From Rhizobium redzepovicii (GTDB lineage Bacteria; Pseudomonadota; Alphaproteobacteria; Rhizobiales; Rhizobiaceae): a stretch of 64,000 bases of DNA. Of this stretch, positions 34,333-45,236 are shown in pieces. The translations under genes were made by a program, and so were the position numbers. Positions within the stretch are counted from its first letter, which is position 1. Each line of letters begins with the position of its first letter. The notes under the pieces were generated by a model. The model saw only the letters and a program-made list of their open reading frames with translations, had not been told where the DNA came from and ran no database searches. The stretch covers positions 40,255 to 104,254 of the forward strand of contig NZ_JAILYH010000022.1 of assembly GCF_019793435.1 (NCBI RefSeq). Direction: 5' to 3'.

Positions 34333-34808
34333 TGCTCGAGGAGTGGCTGCTGCTTGCCCACGTCATCGGCGCGACCGTGCTCTTCGGCACCGGCGCCGGC
34401 ATCGCCTTCTTCATGGTGATGGCGCATCGCACGCGTAATCCCGTCCTAGTCGCCCATGTCGCCGGAACCGTCGTCATTGCCGATACGATTTTCACCGCAA
34501 CTGCCGCCATTTTCCAGCCCGTAACCGGATATCTGCTGGCGCGGGCAATCGGCTGGGAGTTGTCGGAAGGCTGGATCGCGCTGTCGCTGCTGCTTTATAT
34601 CGTCACCGGCCTGTTCTGGCTGCCGGTCGTCTGGATCCAGATCCGGCTGCGCGATCTCGCCCGTGTCGCAGCAAAGTCCGGAAGCGCATTGCCGCCGGCC
34701 TATTTCAGCCTCTACCGCATCTGGTTCGCCTGCGGCTTTCCGGCCTTCTTTGCCGTCATCGGCATTTTGTGGCTGATGCTGACGAAACCGTCGATCACCC
34801 TATTTTAA
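34332..34808 (+). CDS. DUF2269 family integral membrane protein
   Basis: 158 residues with four membrane spans (EEWLLLAHVIGATVLFGTGAGIAFFMVMAH, VVIADTIFTATAAIFQPVTGYLLA and others), matching DUF2269. It overlaps the SDR-DoxX stop by one base, so the two are coupled and probably associate in the membrane. The 3' end overlaps the convergent LysE-type gene by 9 bp. Function unknown. Confidence 0.82.
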   Translation: MLEEWLLLAHVIGATVLFGTGAGIAFFMVMAHRTRNPVLVAHVAGTVVIADTIFTATAAIFQPVTGYLLARAIGWELSEGWIALSLLLYIVTGLFWLPVVWIQIRLRDLARVAAKSGSALPPAYFSLYRIWFACGFPAFFAVIGILWLMLTKPSITLF

Positions 34809-35393
34809 CATCGGCCAGAGGCTCGCCACCAGAAGTACAGCCATGCTGATATTGAACCATTTCAGCCGCACCGGATCGGAAAGCCATTCCCTGAGCGCCG
34901 AGCCGAAGCCTGCCCAGGTCGAAACGCTCGGCACATTGACCGCCGCAAAGGCGAGGCCGACGAGAAGCACGCTGCCGAGATAGAGCTCGGGATTGGTATA
35001 GGTCGCCATCGCGGTGACCGCCATCACCCAGGCTTTCGGATTGACCCACTGAAAGGCCGCCGCCGAAAAGAAAGACATCGGCCTGACAGCGCTCTTGCCT
35101 TCACTGATCGATCGCGATGAGGCGATCTTCCAGGCGATCCAGACGAGATAGGCGCCGCCGGCAAATTTCAACGCCGAATAGACGACAGGAACGGTATGCA
35201 GCAAGGCGCCGAGCCCGAGGCCGACGCCGATCAGCAGCGAGAAGAAGCCGACACCGATGCCGAACATATGCGGTATCGTTCTGCGGAAGCCGAAATTCAC
35301 GCCCGATGCGAAGAGCATCATATTGTTCGGCCCCGGCGTGATCGACGTCGTGAAGGCAAAGAGTACAAGGGCGAGAAACGTATCCAGCGGCAT
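34800..35393 (-). CDS. LysE/RhtB-family amino acid exporter
   Basis: 197 residues with six spans and the family opening FTTSITPGPNNMMLFASGVNFG, then GAYLVWIAWKI and FQWVNPKAWVMAVTAMATY. Such proteins export amino acids or their derivatives across the inner membrane. It stands alone between convergent and divergent genes. Substrate unknown. Confidence 0.9.
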   Translation of the reverse strand: MPLDTFLALVLFAFTTSITPGPNNMMLFASGVNFGFRRTIPHMFGIGVGFFSLLIGVGLGLGALLHTVPVVYSALKFAGGAYLVWIAWKIASSRSISEGKSAVRPMSFFSAAAFQWVNPKAWVMAVTAMATYTNPELYLGSVLLVGLAFAAVNVPSVSTWAGFGSALREWLSDPVRLKWFNISMAVLLVASLWPMLK

Positions 35394-35542
35394 GCGACCT
35401 CCCGGGGCCGGCTTTCCCGCAGGCCGTTTATTTAGGTCAGCATAACTGCCCTAAATCGGCGATGCCATTACATCATTGTCATGGTGACAGGATTACTTGA
35501 AAGATGGCGGCGCGGCCCAATCTCTTTCCCAGGAAAAGACCC

Positions 35543-36391
35543 ATGCAGGACGACCCAATTCCCTTCGTCAGATTTCCGAACGGCGCGGAAGTGCCGGCGC
35601 TCGGCCAGGGAACCTGGGCGATGGGCGAGGATGCCGGCCATGCCAGGGCCGAGATCGAAAGCCTCAAGGCCGGCATCGATCTGGGGATGACACTGATCGA
35701 CACCGCCGAAATGTATGGCGACGGCGGCGCCGAGGAGATCGTCGCTCAGGCGATCAAGGGACGGCGCGACGAGGTTTTCATCGTCAGCAAGGTCTATCCC
35801 TGGAATGCCAGCCTGAAAGGCACAATCGAAGCCTGCGAGCACAGCCTGGAGCGGCTCGGCACCGACCGCATCGATCTTTATCTCCTGCACTGGCGCGGGA
35901 GCCATCCGCTGGCCGAGACCGTCGCGGCCTTCGAAATGCTGAAGGCCGCCGGAAAGATCGGCGCCTGGGGCGTCTCCAACTTCGACACCGGCGACATGGA
36001 GGAACTGCTAGCCGTGCCCGACGGTGCCAATGTCGCCGCCAATCAGGTGCTCTACAACCTCTCCCGCCGCGGCATCGAATTCGACCTCCTGCCCTGGTGC
36101 CAGAACCGCGGCATTCCGGTCATGGCCTATTCGCCGATCGAGCAGGGGCACATCCTGCATCATCCCGAGCTGATCCGCATCGCCAAGGCCTATCAGGCAA
36201 CACCCGCCCAGTTGGCGCTCGCCTTCCTGCTGGAACGCGACGGCGTCATCGTCATCCCGAAAACGTCGAATGCCGCCCGCGCGGCTGAGAATCGCGACTG
36301 CGTCTCGCTTGAGATCACCGACGTGGATTGGCAGGCGCTCGACGCCGCCTTCCCGCCGCCGGCAAAGAAAAAGCCGCTGGAGATGCTCTGA
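35543..36391 (+). CDS. Aldo/keto reductase
   Basis: 282 residues from MQDDPIPFVRFPNGAEVPALGQGTW. The AKR tetrad is visible: Asp in LIDTAEMYGDGG (with the catalytic Tyr), Lys in IVSKVYPWN and His in LYLLHWRG. The NADPH region is VIPKTSNAARAAEN. It reduces small aldehydes or ketones in the cytoplasm. An in-frame start at 35504 adds 13 residues and is less likely. The coding end forms half of a bidirectional terminator. Confidence 0.9.
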   Translation: MQDDPIPFVRFPNGAEVPALGQGTWAMGEDAGHARAEIESLKAGIDLGMTLIDTAEMYGDGGAEEIVAQAIKGRRDEVFIVSKVYPWNASLKGTIEACEHSLERLGTDRIDLYLLHWRGSHPLAETVAAFEMLKAAGKIGAWGVSNFDTGDMEELLAVPDGANVAANQVLYNLSRRGIEFDLLPWCQNRGIPVMAYSPIEQGHILHHPELIRIAKAYQATPAQLALAFLLERDGVIVIPKTSNAARAAENRDCVSLEITDVDWQALDAAFPPPAKKKPLEML

Positions 36392-36402
36392 CCTCCAGCG
36401 GC
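36373..36402. terminator. Bidirectional terminator shared by the AKR gene and ilvH
   Basis: GCCGCTGGAG (36373-36382) pairs perfectly with CTCCAGCGGC (36393-36402). The AKR stop codon lies in the loop. TTT follows on the plus strand and a T-rich run follows on the minus strand, so convergent transcripts can both end here. Confidence 0.75.
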
Positions 36403-36431
36403 TTTCAGCACTGTTGTGGTGCGTGCCCGGC

Positions 36432-37004
36432 TCACATGCCCTGCGCGCCGCGGTTCATCGCGGCGATGCCGGTGCGGCAGACCTCGATCAGGCCGAGCGG
36501 CTTCATGATCGCCACGAACTGGTCGATCTTGGACGACTTGCCGGTGATCTCAAGGATGAAGTGACCGACGGTCGCATCCACGACCTTGGCGTGGAAGGCA
36601 TCGGCAAGGCGCAGCGTCTCGGCGCGCATCTCGCCCTCGCCGATCACTTTGACCAGCGCCACCTCGCGCTCGATCGGCCGGTCCTGGCCGAGTTCGCGGG
36701 CGCGCACCGTCAGATCGACGACGCGGTGCACCGGTACGATACGCTCGAGTTGCGCCTTGATCTGTTCCAGCACGTGCGGTGTGCCGCGTGTGACGATGGT
36801 GATGCGGGAAAGATGCGCCTGATGCTCGGTCTCGGAGACCGTCAGGCTCTCGATATTGTAGCCGCGACCGGAAAACAGGCCGATGACCCGGGCAAGAACG
36901 CCCGGTTCGTTGTCGACGAGAATGGAAAGCGTATGGCTTTCGATCGCCGCCGTTTCCGGCGAGATGAAGTAAGCGGAGCCCGTGGGCTGTAGGTGTGCGT
37001 TCAT
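36432..37004 (-). CDS. ilvH: Acetolactate synthase small (regulatory) subunit
   Basis: 190 residues. An N-terminal ACT domain (SHTLSILVDNEPGVLARVIGLFSGRGYNIESLTVSETEHQAHLSRITIVTRGT) and the C-terminal IlvN domain (REVALVKVIGEGEMRAETLRLADAFHAKVVDATVGHFILEITGKSSKIDQFVAIMKPLGLIEVCRTG) are complete. It confers valine feedback control on IlvI. It lies 68 bp downstream of ilvI in the same transcript, with a short dispersed repeat between them. Confidence 0.96.
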   Translation of the reverse strand: MNAHLQPTGSAYFISPETAAIESHTLSILVDNEPGVLARVIGLFSGRGYNIESLTVSETEHQAHLSRITIVTRGTPHVLEQIKAQLERIVPVHRVVDLTVRARELGQDRPIEREVALVKVIGEGEMRAETLRLADAFHAKVVDATVGHFILEITGKSSKIDQFVAIMKPLGLIEVCRTGIAAMNRGAQGM

Positions 37005-37029
37005 GGTCTTGAGTTTCCTCTTCCCTGCC

Positions 37030-37060
37030 GCATAACCCCGAAATCGGAAAGGATTATGCG
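37030..37060. repeat. Short dispersed repeat in the ilvI-ilvH gap
   Basis: GCATAACCCCGAAATCGG with GGATTATGCG closing the fold. A relative of the element at 18890. Its position within an operon suggests an effect on the relative level of the two subunits, which is only a guess. Confidence 0.5.
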
Positions 37061-37072
37061 CAATTAAAAATG

Positions 37073-38863
<1,791 letters not shown>

Positions 38864-38923
38864 CTGTCTGTTCCGTTTATGCTGGGATTTGCGTTTGTGG
38901 CCGGAAGCCCGAATTTCGGGCAT

Positions 38924-38945
38924 AAAAAAAGGCCCCGGAGGAGCC
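38924..38945 (-). terminator. Attenuator terminator of the ilvI leader
   Basis: On the minus strand GGCTCC-TCC-GGGGCC (38931-38945, one G-T pair) is followed by seven T (38924-38930), about 60 bp before the ilvI start. Placed after the leader peptide, it has the form of a transcription attenuator. Confidence 0.8.
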
Positions 38946-38953
38946 TGTCATCT

Positions 38954-39003
38954 AGCGCATGGGTGGCTACCGCCGGATGGTTACACCATCCTGCCCATGC
39001 GCT
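38954..39003 (-). promoter_or_regulatory. ilvI leader hairpins (pause / anti-terminator region)
   Basis: AGCGCATGGG (38954-38963) pairs perfectly with CCCATGCGCT (38994-39003). Nested inside, GGATGGT (38975-38981) pairs with ACCATCC (38985-38991). The pair overlaps the 3' part of the leader peptide frame, so ribosome position would decide which fold forms. Confidence 0.7.
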
Positions 39004-39037
39004 TTCCCACCACGATAAGAGCCGTTGCGATTTTCAT
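38981..39037 (-). CDS. ilvIH operon leader peptide
   Basis: An 18-codon frame, MKIATALIVVGKRMGRMV, ends in TAA at 38981. It contains Ala-Leu-Ile-Val-Val in a row and further Val, the regulatory amino acids of the branched-chain operon. It is directly followed by the hairpin set and the T-run terminator, then ilvI. Stalling at the Leu-Ile-Val-Val codons would favour anti-termination when branched-chain amino acids are scarce. It is too short for ordinary gene calling. Confidence 0.8.
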   Translation of the reverse strand: MKIATALIVVGKRMGRMV

Positions 39038-39187
39038 GGTCGGAAGTGATAGACAGAAAATTTCGCAGCGTCAACGCATGCCGCAATAAAAATCCATGCG
39101 CGCTCCTTTACCCTCTAAAAACCATGGTTTGAAGGATTTGTTAAAGGATGGACTTTATTATCAAGCCCCATTGCAGGGAGTAGCCCT

Positions 39188-41212
39188 TTGCTCAACAACG
39201 ACTTGCGCGTGTCTGGCAAGGCAGGCGAGCACGATCGACGCGACGGCCATGCGCCGGGAAATCGCTTTCTCGGCCGCGTCGTTGCCTGCAGCGGCTCGCG
39301 GGCGACGATTGCCGCCGTCGCCGAAGAAGGCGGCACCGATCTGACCGAACTCTGGTCCGTCGGGCGGCTGATTTCGATCAGCGTCGGCCGCAACCGCGTC
39401 GTTGCCCTCGTCTATCAGATGAACACCGGCAGCCATGCCTGGGGCGAAGGCGAGGACAACAATTTCAAGATCGAAACCGAACTGCTCGGCGAAGTCCGTG
39501 TCGATGAGGACGGCCGCGAGGAATTCTCGACCGGCATTTCGCGTTATCCCTATCTCGGCGCTATCGCCCACCGCATCCGCGCCGCCGATTTGATGCGCAT
39601 CTATGATGCCGGAGAAGGCACGACCGCCGTCATCGGCAAGCTGACCCAGGACGAAAGCATTGATGCGGCGATCCACATCCCATCGATGCTCTCCAAGCAT
39701 TTCGCCGTTGTCGGCTCCACCGGCGTCGGCAAGTCGACCGCCGTGTCGCTGCTGCTGCATAAGGCGATCGCGGCGGATCCGAAACTGCGTGTTCTGATCC
39801 TCGATCCGCATAACGAATTCGCCGCCGCCTTTCCCAAGCACGCCGTCACAATCGATACCGATACGCTCGACCTGCCCTTCTGGCTGATGCGGCTGGAAGA
39901 ATTTGCCGAAGTCGTCTTTCGCGGCCGCCCGCCGGTGCCGGAAGAGCTCGACATGCTGCGCGATATCCTGCCCGAGGCCAAGCGCGCCTTCCGCGGCAGC
40001 GACAACTCGTTGGTACGCCGCACGACGGAAAAGAGCTCGATCACCGCCGATACGCCGGTTCCCTACCGCATGGCCGACCTGCTGGCGCTGATCGACGAGC
40101 GCATCGGCCGCCTGGAAGGTCGCACCGAAAAGCCCTCCCTGCGTTCGCTGAAGATGCGCCTGATCGCTGCGATCAACGATCCGCGTTATCACTTCATGTT
40201 CTCCAACAACACGATCAGCGACACGATCACCGAGACCATTGCGCAGATCTTCCGCATTCCTGGCGAAAACCGGCCGATCTGTACCTTCCAGCTGGCCGGC
40301 ATTCCCTCCGAGGTGGTCAATTCCGTCGCCTCAGTGCTCTGCCGCATGGCCTTCGAGGTGGCGCTCTGGAGCGACGGCGCCATCCACATGCTCGTCGTCT
40401 GCGAGGAAGCCCACCGTTACATCCCTTCCGATCCGACGCTCGGCTTCGTGCCAACGCGCCAGGCGATCGCCCGCATCGCCAAGGAAGGCCGCAAATATGG
40501 CGTCTCGCTGGGGATCATCACGCAGCGGCCGGGCGAACTCGATCAGACGATCCTGTCGCAGTGCTCGACGCTCTTTGCCATGCGCCTCGCCAACGACCGC
40601 GACCAGGAAATCATCCGCTCGGCGATCCCGAATTCGTCGATCTCGACGACGAGCTTCATCTCTTCGATCGGCAACGGCGAGGCGATTGCTTTCGGCGAGG
40701 CGATCAGCGTGCCGATGCGCATGCGCTTTTCCCGCGTCGACGAAAAACTGTTACCGAAGGCTGCCAGCGCCAACAGCAAGCACAGCGAGGAAGATCCGGA
40801 TACGGTCGATCTGCGCAAGATCGTCACCCGCATGCGCGCAGTCACCGTTGGACCCGACATTTCGAATTTCCAACAGAGCTATGCGGCCTCAGCGGCAGCC
40901 CTCGACGAGGTTGATGCGGCCGACGAGGAAATCGACGCAAAGCCGAATACTCCGCCTGCCCCCTCGTCCGCGCCGCTCGAATCCTACCGGCGCGAACTGC
41001 TGCCGCAGACCCCACGGCTCGACCCCGCCGCGCCGCCGGCGACCGATCCCCGGCTGGACGCGCTCCGCCGCGAGATGCGCCGCGAGGAACCGGTCTTTCC
41101 GCGGCCGGCGCCTCCGGCCGATCAGCCCGCGGTCACCCGCCGGGAGCCTGGCCCGTCGCTGCGCGAAAGCATTCTGAAAAAGCCGCTGAGCAGCCTTTAC
41201 AACAAGGATTGA
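39188..41212 (+). CDS. HerA-like / DUF87 ATP-binding protein
   Basis: 674 residues from a TTG start preceded by CAGGGAG. The N-terminal HAS-barrel-like part is followed by the HerA ATPase core: Walker A VGSTGVGKSTAVSLLL (about residue 175), LRVLILDPHNEF, Walker B LVVCEEAHRYI and the RecA-like sensor ITQRPGELDQTILSQC. The C-terminus is Pro-rich and low in complexity. HerA-type ATPases are ring-shaped DNA translocases. The natural partner NurA nuclease is not adjacent. Not a mobile gene by its context; orthologues are widespread in rhizobia next to ilvI. Confidence 0.88.
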   Translation: MLNNDLRVSGKAGEHDRRDGHAPGNRFLGRVVACSGSRATIAAVAEEGGTDLTELWSVGRLISISVGRNRVVALVYQMNTGSHAWGEGEDNNFKIETELLGEVRVDEDGREEFSTGISRYPYLGAIAHRIRAADLMRIYDAGEGTTAVIGKLTQDESIDAAIHIPSMLSKHFAVVGSTGVGKSTAVSLLLHKAIAADPKLRVLILDPHNEFAAAFPKHAVTIDTDTLDLPFWLMRLEEFAEVVFRGRPPVPEELDMLRDILPEAKRAFRGSDNSLVRRTTEKSSITADTPVPYRMADLLALIDERIGRLEGRTEKPSLRSLKMRLIAAINDPRYHFMFSNNTISDTITETIAQIFRIPGENRPICTFQLAGIPSEVVNSVASVLCRMAFEVALWSDGAIHMLVVCEEAHRYIPSDPTLGFVPTRQAIARIAKEGRKYGVSLGIITQRPGELDQTILSQCSTLFAMRLANDRDQEIIRSAIPNSSISTTSFISSIGNGEAIAFGEAISVPMRMRFSRVDEKLLPKAASANSKHSEEDPDTVDLRKIVTRMRAVTVGPDISNFQQSYAASAAALDEVDAADEEIDAKPNTPPAPSSAPLESYRRELLPQTPRLDPAAPPATDPRLDALRREMRREEPVFPRPAPPADQPAVTRREPGPSLRESILKKPLSSLYNKD

Positions 41213-42111
41213 TGCTCCAAAGCCGTGAGCGGCTCGGTAACGTCGAGCACACGCTGCCGCTCCGTCGGAGCGAGCGGCAAGAGCGGCCGCGGCAGCTCTG
41301 ATTGGGCCGACAAAACATGCTCGACCAGCGTATAGACCACACGGATGCTTCCGAATTCCTTGAACATCTTCCAAAGCGGCTCAAGCAGCCCATCGAGCCT
41401 GCGCGCCTCATTGCGGTCGCCTGCCATCGCAGCCTTGGTCAGGGCAAGGGCCGTGCGAGGCAGCAAGCCGCCGACGACGCTGTACCAGGCATCGGCGCCT
41501 GAGAGCAGCGCTTCGGCCCCGCCCCAATCGCCGCTATAGCCGATCGCAAGATCGGTCTTCCCGCGCAATGCCGCAAGTTCCCCCCGCACATCGCCGTCGG
41601 CCGGCAGAGGCATCTTCACCGCCCGGATCGCCTCGATGTCGGAAAGGCGCTGCAGAAGCTCACGGCTGAAGGTGAAGTGGGTGGTGCCAGGATTATTGTA
41701 GATGCAGAGCGGCAGCGGCGCCGCTTTGGTGACCGCGAGGAAGTGCTGGTAGGCTTCTTCCTGGGTCAGCGGCGTATAGGATACGGGCGCCAGCAGAAGC
41801 GCATCCGCGCCGGCCGCCTCGGCATTCCTGGCCAGATCCTGGGCGTGGTCCGTCCGGAGAGCCCCGACCCCGACGACGATGGGAACACGTCCTTTAACGC
41901 ATTCGACCGCCGCCTTGACGGCACGCAGCCGCTCCTCGCGCGTGAGGTAGGCATAGATGCCGGTGCTGCCGAGAAGGCCGATGGAGGTGACGCCGGCGTC
42001 ACACAGAGGCTCGAGAAGGCGGCAGAGGGCTTCCGTGACCACCCGGCCATTGATGTCGGCGGGCGTTAGCGGAAAGGCCGAAAGGCCATGAAACGGAGAC
42101 ACTGAAGACAT
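41197..42111 (-). CDS. Dihydrodipicolinate synthase / N-acetylneuraminate lyase family protein
   Basis: 304 residues. The family's catalytic Tyr is in PLCIYNNPGTT and the Schiff-base Lys in AIRAVKMPLP. LGSTGIYAYLTREERLRAVKAAVE and PIVVGVGALRTDHAQDLARNAEAAGADALLLAPVSYTPLTQ are typical of class I aldolases. Presence next to a LysE exporter and a MocR regulator suggests a catabolic aldolase (4-hydroxy-2-oxoglutarate or hydroxyproline-type) rather than the lysine-pathway enzyme. The specific substrate cannot be read. It overlaps the HerA 3' end by 16 bp. Confidence 0.85.
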   Translation of the reverse strand: MSSVSPFHGLSAFPLTPADINGRVVTEALCRLLEPLCDAGVTSIGLLGSTGIYAYLTREERLRAVKAAVECVKGRVPIVVGVGALRTDHAQDLARNAEAAGADALLLAPVSYTPLTQEEAYQHFLAVTKAAPLPLCIYNNPGTTHFTFSRELLQRLSDIEAIRAVKMPLPADGDVRGELAALRGKTDLAIGYSGDWGGAEALLSGADAWYSVVGGLLPRTALALTKAAMAGDRNEARRLDGLLEPLWKMFKEFGSIRVVYTLVEHVLSAQSELPRPLLPLAPTERQRVLDVTEPLTALEHQSLL

Positions 42112-42131
42112 GATACGATCCTGAAAAGCGG

Positions 42132-42752
42132 TCAGTGGGAGAACAGCAGGCGCGATCCGGCACCCGCAAAGAACACGGCGAGGCTTCCCTCGATCCAGCG
42201 GCGCGCCCGCGCATAGCCGCGCACCATCGGCGCCGTCGAGAACAGCAGCGCATAACCGGAAAATATCGCGATCCCGAGAAGCACGCAGCCGCCGAACGCG
42301 GTGACGGCCATCTCGGGCGAAGCGCCAGGCTTGAGGCCGAGCGACATGATCGCCACCCAGGCCAGAACCGCCTTCGGGTTTCCGAGATGCATCAGAATAC
42401 CGCGGCGATACAGTGCTCCGAGTTGCGCGGCGGGCCGGACGACCACGCTTGCCGATCTATCCGGGGCAGCCGCCGAGCGAGCCGCCCTCCAGGCGAGCCA
42501 AAGGAGGTAAAGCCCACCTATGACCTTGAGGATGAGCAGAGCATGAGCATAGCGGACAAGGAGCGTCGAAATGCCCGTGACCGCGATCAGTCCCCAGCAC
42601 GTGGACATCGTAATGACCCCGGCGGCAAGCGCCAAAGCCGGTCGCCGCCCTTGGCTCATCGCCACGTTCATGATCGCCATATTGCTGGGGCCGGGACTGC
42701 CGGCCGCGATGACATAGGCGATATAGACGACGAGGAGATCCTGCATTTCCAT
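42132..42752 (-). CDS. LysE-family amino acid exporter
   Basis: 206 residues from MEMQDLLVVYIAYVIAAGSPGPSNMAIMNVAMSQGRRPALALAAGV, six spans, with GGLYLLWLAWRAARS and MHLGNPKAVLAWVAIM. The frame reaches 42800, but the family begins at MEMQ. It is divergent from the MocR-type gene at 42828 (75 bp between) and upstream of the DapA-like gene on the same strand, 20 bp apart, so both are probably controlled by that regulator. Confidence 0.88.
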   Translation of the reverse strand: MEMQDLLVVYIAYVIAAGSPGPSNMAIMNVAMSQGRRPALALAAGVITMSTCWGLIAVTGISTLLVRYAHALLILKVIGGLYLLWLAWRAARSAAAPDRSASVVVRPAAQLGALYRRGILMHLGNPKAVLAWVAIMSLGLKPGASPEMAVTAFGGCVLLGIAIFSGYALLFSTAPMVRGYARARRWIEGSLAVFFAGAGSRLLFSH

Positions 42753-42827
42753 TTTCCGGAAGCATCCAATTCGCTTCCTTCTCCGCGCAAATTGGTCCAT
42801 CTTGAAGCGCCATTTTCAAAAATATTC

Positions 42828-44339
42828 ATGGACCACTTTACAATGCCCAAACGGCGCAGCACCATCGAAATCCCGTCGCTCAACGCGATCGACCGAACGG
42901 TCAATGTCGGCCGCCACCTGGCCCAAGCTCTGCGGAGCGCAATCTCGCGCGGCGAACTGAGGCCCGGTGAGCGCCTCCCTTCGACGCGTTCCCTCGCGGT
43001 TTCCTTGAAGATCGCCCGCGGCACCGTCGTCGACGTATTCGATCAGCTGACCGCTGAGGGCTATCTCGAAGCGAAGATCGGCGCCGGAACCCGGGTCGCC
43101 GCCGCTCTGACAGATACGACAACAACACCCCTGCCCGCACCGGCGATGCCGTCGGGAGCGGATGCCATCGACCTGCCTTCCCCGGCGGTGCGGCTCATCG
43201 CCATAGCCCGCGCGCTCACCCCTCACCCGCCCATTCCCTTTGCCATCGCCGTCCCTGCTGCCGGCATCGCGCCCGACGACAACTGGCGCCGCCTCGGCAA
43301 TCGCGTACGCACGTCGAAACAGGCAGCTCCCGCGAGCTATCAAGATCCGATGGGCCTGTTCGAGCTGCGGGTCGCCATTGCCGAACACGTCCGACGCGCG
43401 CGGGCCGTTCGCTGCGAGCCGGAACAGGTCATCATCACGTCGGGCACCCAGCAAGGCCTCTATATGGCGGGCCGGGTCCTGCTGTCGCGCGACGATCCGG
43501 TCTGGGCCGAGGACCCGGCCTATCCGGGGCTGACGGCGGTGCTCGACGATCTCGGCGTCAAGACGCACCGCATCCCGGTCGACGCACAGGGAATGAACGT
43601 CGAACGCGGCTTCGAACTCTGCCCGCAAGCGCGCGCCGCCTTCGTCACCCCCTCACATCAATATCCGGTCGGCATGCCGCTCAGCATGGCGCGGCGCAAT
43701 GCCTTGATTGCCTGGGCCGATCGGAACCGCGCCTGGATCGTCGAGGACGATTATGACAGCGAGCTGCGTTATGCCGGACATCCGTTCCCCTCGATGCAGG
43801 GCTTGCGTCCCTCCCGCGTCGTCTATCTCGGCACCTTCAGCAAGGTGCTCTTTCCATCACTGCGCCTCGGCTACGTCATCGCACCTCCTCCGCTCGCAGA
43901 AGCCTTTGCGGGCGCCCGCGCCATTCTCGACCGGCACGCGCCGACCGCAGAACAGCACGTTCTGGCCGCCTACATGAGGGAGGGTTATTTCGAAGCGCAT
44001 ATCCGCCGCATTCGCGGCCTCTATGCCGAACGCCGCGCAGTCCTGCTCGCAACGCTCGAGCGGGCCTTGCCGGACGGCTGCCGCATTCAGCCGAGTGATC
44101 AGGGCATGCACATTCTTCTATGGCTGCCCGAGGGGACCGACGACGTAAAGCTCGCAGCCCGTGCCCTGTCGGCCGGCCTCGCGGTTCGCGCGATCTCCCC
44201 GATGTATGCCGCGCAGGCGGCGCCCCCCGGCCTGATGCTGGGCTTCGGCGGATTTCTGCCGGAGCACTTACAGGCGGCGGTTGGCAAACTCGTCAAATTG
44301 CTGGAGCTGCAGATCTTCGGAGTGGAAGTCCAACGCTGA
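42828..44339 (+). CDS. MocR/PdxR-type regulator (GntR HTH plus aminotransferase-like domain)
   Basis: 503 residues. The N-terminal GntR winged helix (QALRSAISRGELRPGERLPSTRSLAVSLKIARGTVVDVFDQLTAEGYLEAKIGAGTRV) is joined to a fold type I aminotransferase domain with SGTQQGLYMAGRVL, WIVEDDYDSELRY and the PLP lysine in YLGTFSKVLFPSLRLGYV. MocR proteins sense PLP or amino-acid adducts. It is divergent from the LysE/DapA-like pair, its likely target. The long open frame to 42135 is antisense to the exporter and not used. Start at 42828 or 42843. Confidence 0.92.
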   Translation: MDHFTMPKRRSTIEIPSLNAIDRTVNVGRHLAQALRSAISRGELRPGERLPSTRSLAVSLKIARGTVVDVFDQLTAEGYLEAKIGAGTRVAAALTDTTTTPLPAPAMPSGADAIDLPSPAVRLIAIARALTPHPPIPFAIAVPAAGIAPDDNWRRLGNRVRTSKQAAPASYQDPMGLFELRVAIAEHVRRARAVRCEPEQVIITSGTQQGLYMAGRVLLSRDDPVWAEDPAYPGLTAVLDDLGVKTHRIPVDAQGMNVERGFELCPQARAAFVTPSHQYPVGMPLSMARRNALIAWADRNRAWIVEDDYDSELRYAGHPFPSMQGLRPSRVVYLGTFSKVLFPSLRLGYVIAPPPLAEAFAGARAILDRHAPTAEQHVLAAYMREGYFEAHIRRIRGLYAERRAVLLATLERALPDGCRIQPSDQGMHILLWLPEGTDDVKLAARALSAGLAVRAISPMYAAQAAPPGLMLGFGGFLPEHLQAAVGKLVKLLELQIFGVEVQR

Positions 44340-44341
44340 GC

Positions 44342-45235
44342 CTAAGCCGTCAGCCGTTCCCAGCTGTCGTCCATCTGGTTGCGGAACCATGTCATTTGCC
44401 GCTTGGCATATTGCCGCGTCGCCGCAGCACCCTTCTCCAGCACCTCGTCACGGGTCATCCCGCCCTTCAGCATCGCCGCGATCTGCGAGACTCCGATCGC
44501 CTTCATCACAGGCGCCTCGGCCGGCAGGTCGAGCGCAAGCAGCGCCCTCACCTCGCCTTCCGCGCCTTGGTCCAGCATCTTTTCGAAACGCCCGTTGATG
44601 CGCTGATGCAGCACCGCTCGGTCCGGCAGCACGACGATCTTGCGAGCCTGGGCAGCGTCGATCACCACCGGTCCCGACCGGCCCTGGAAATCGGCGATCG
44701 ACCGTCCCGTCGCCTTGAACACTTCAAGCGCCCGGACGATGCGCTGCCCGTCCTGGCGGTTGAAACTGGCCGCCATGGCGGGATCAGCCTCAGCGAGCTC
44801 GGCATGAAGCCCTTCCGGCCCCTCCTCCAGCAGCCGCGCCCGCAACTCCTCCCGTAACGCCTCCGGTATCTCGGGCATATCGGAGAGCCCACCGGTCAGC
44901 GCCTTGAAATAAAGCCCGGTACCGCCGACGAAGACCGGCAGCCGGCCGGCGGCCCTGAGCGCCGGCAGCAGCGCCGAGACATCGCGCAGCCAGGTGCCGG
45001 TGGAATAGCCGGCGCCTGCCGGAACATGGCCGTAGAGATGATGCGGCACACCCTGCATTTCCTCTTTCGACGGGCGCGCGGTCAGCACCCGCAGCGTGTC
45101 GTACACCTGCATGCTGTCGGCGTTGACGACCGCGCCGTCATGGCGCTTTGCCAGTTCGACGGCGAGCGCGGACTTGCCGCTGGCGGTCGGCCCGGTTATC
45201 AGGATCGCGTTCACTGTGCTCAGAAGGTTTTCCAT
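44342..45235 (-). CDS. miaA: tRNA dimethylallyltransferase
   Basis: 297 residues from MENLLSTVNAILITGPTASGKSALAVELAKRHDGAVVNADSMQVYDTLRVLTARP. The P-loop TASGKS and the family motifs GGTGLYFKALTGGLSDMPEIPE, QRIVRALEV and KRQMTWFRNQ are present. It adds a dimethylallyl group to A37 of tRNAs reading UNN codons. The start lies one base from the divergent serB start (CATCATGG). ATG is possible at 45235 or 45238, the latter overlapping serB. Confidence 0.95.
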   Translation of the reverse strand: MENLLSTVNAILITGPTASGKSALAVELAKRHDGAVVNADSMQVYDTLRVLTARPSKEEMQGVPHHLYGHVPAGAGYSTGTWLRDVSALLPALRAAGRLPVFVGGTGLYFKALTGGLSDMPEIPEALREELRARLLEEGPEGLHAELAEADPAMAASFNRQDGQRIVRALEVFKATGRSIADFQGRSGPVVIDAAQARKIVVLPDRAVLHQRINGRFEKMLDQGAEGEVRALLALDLPAEAPVMKAIGVSQIAAMLKGGMTRDEVLEKGAAATRQYAKRQMTWFRNQMDDSWERLTA

Positions 45236-45236
45236 C

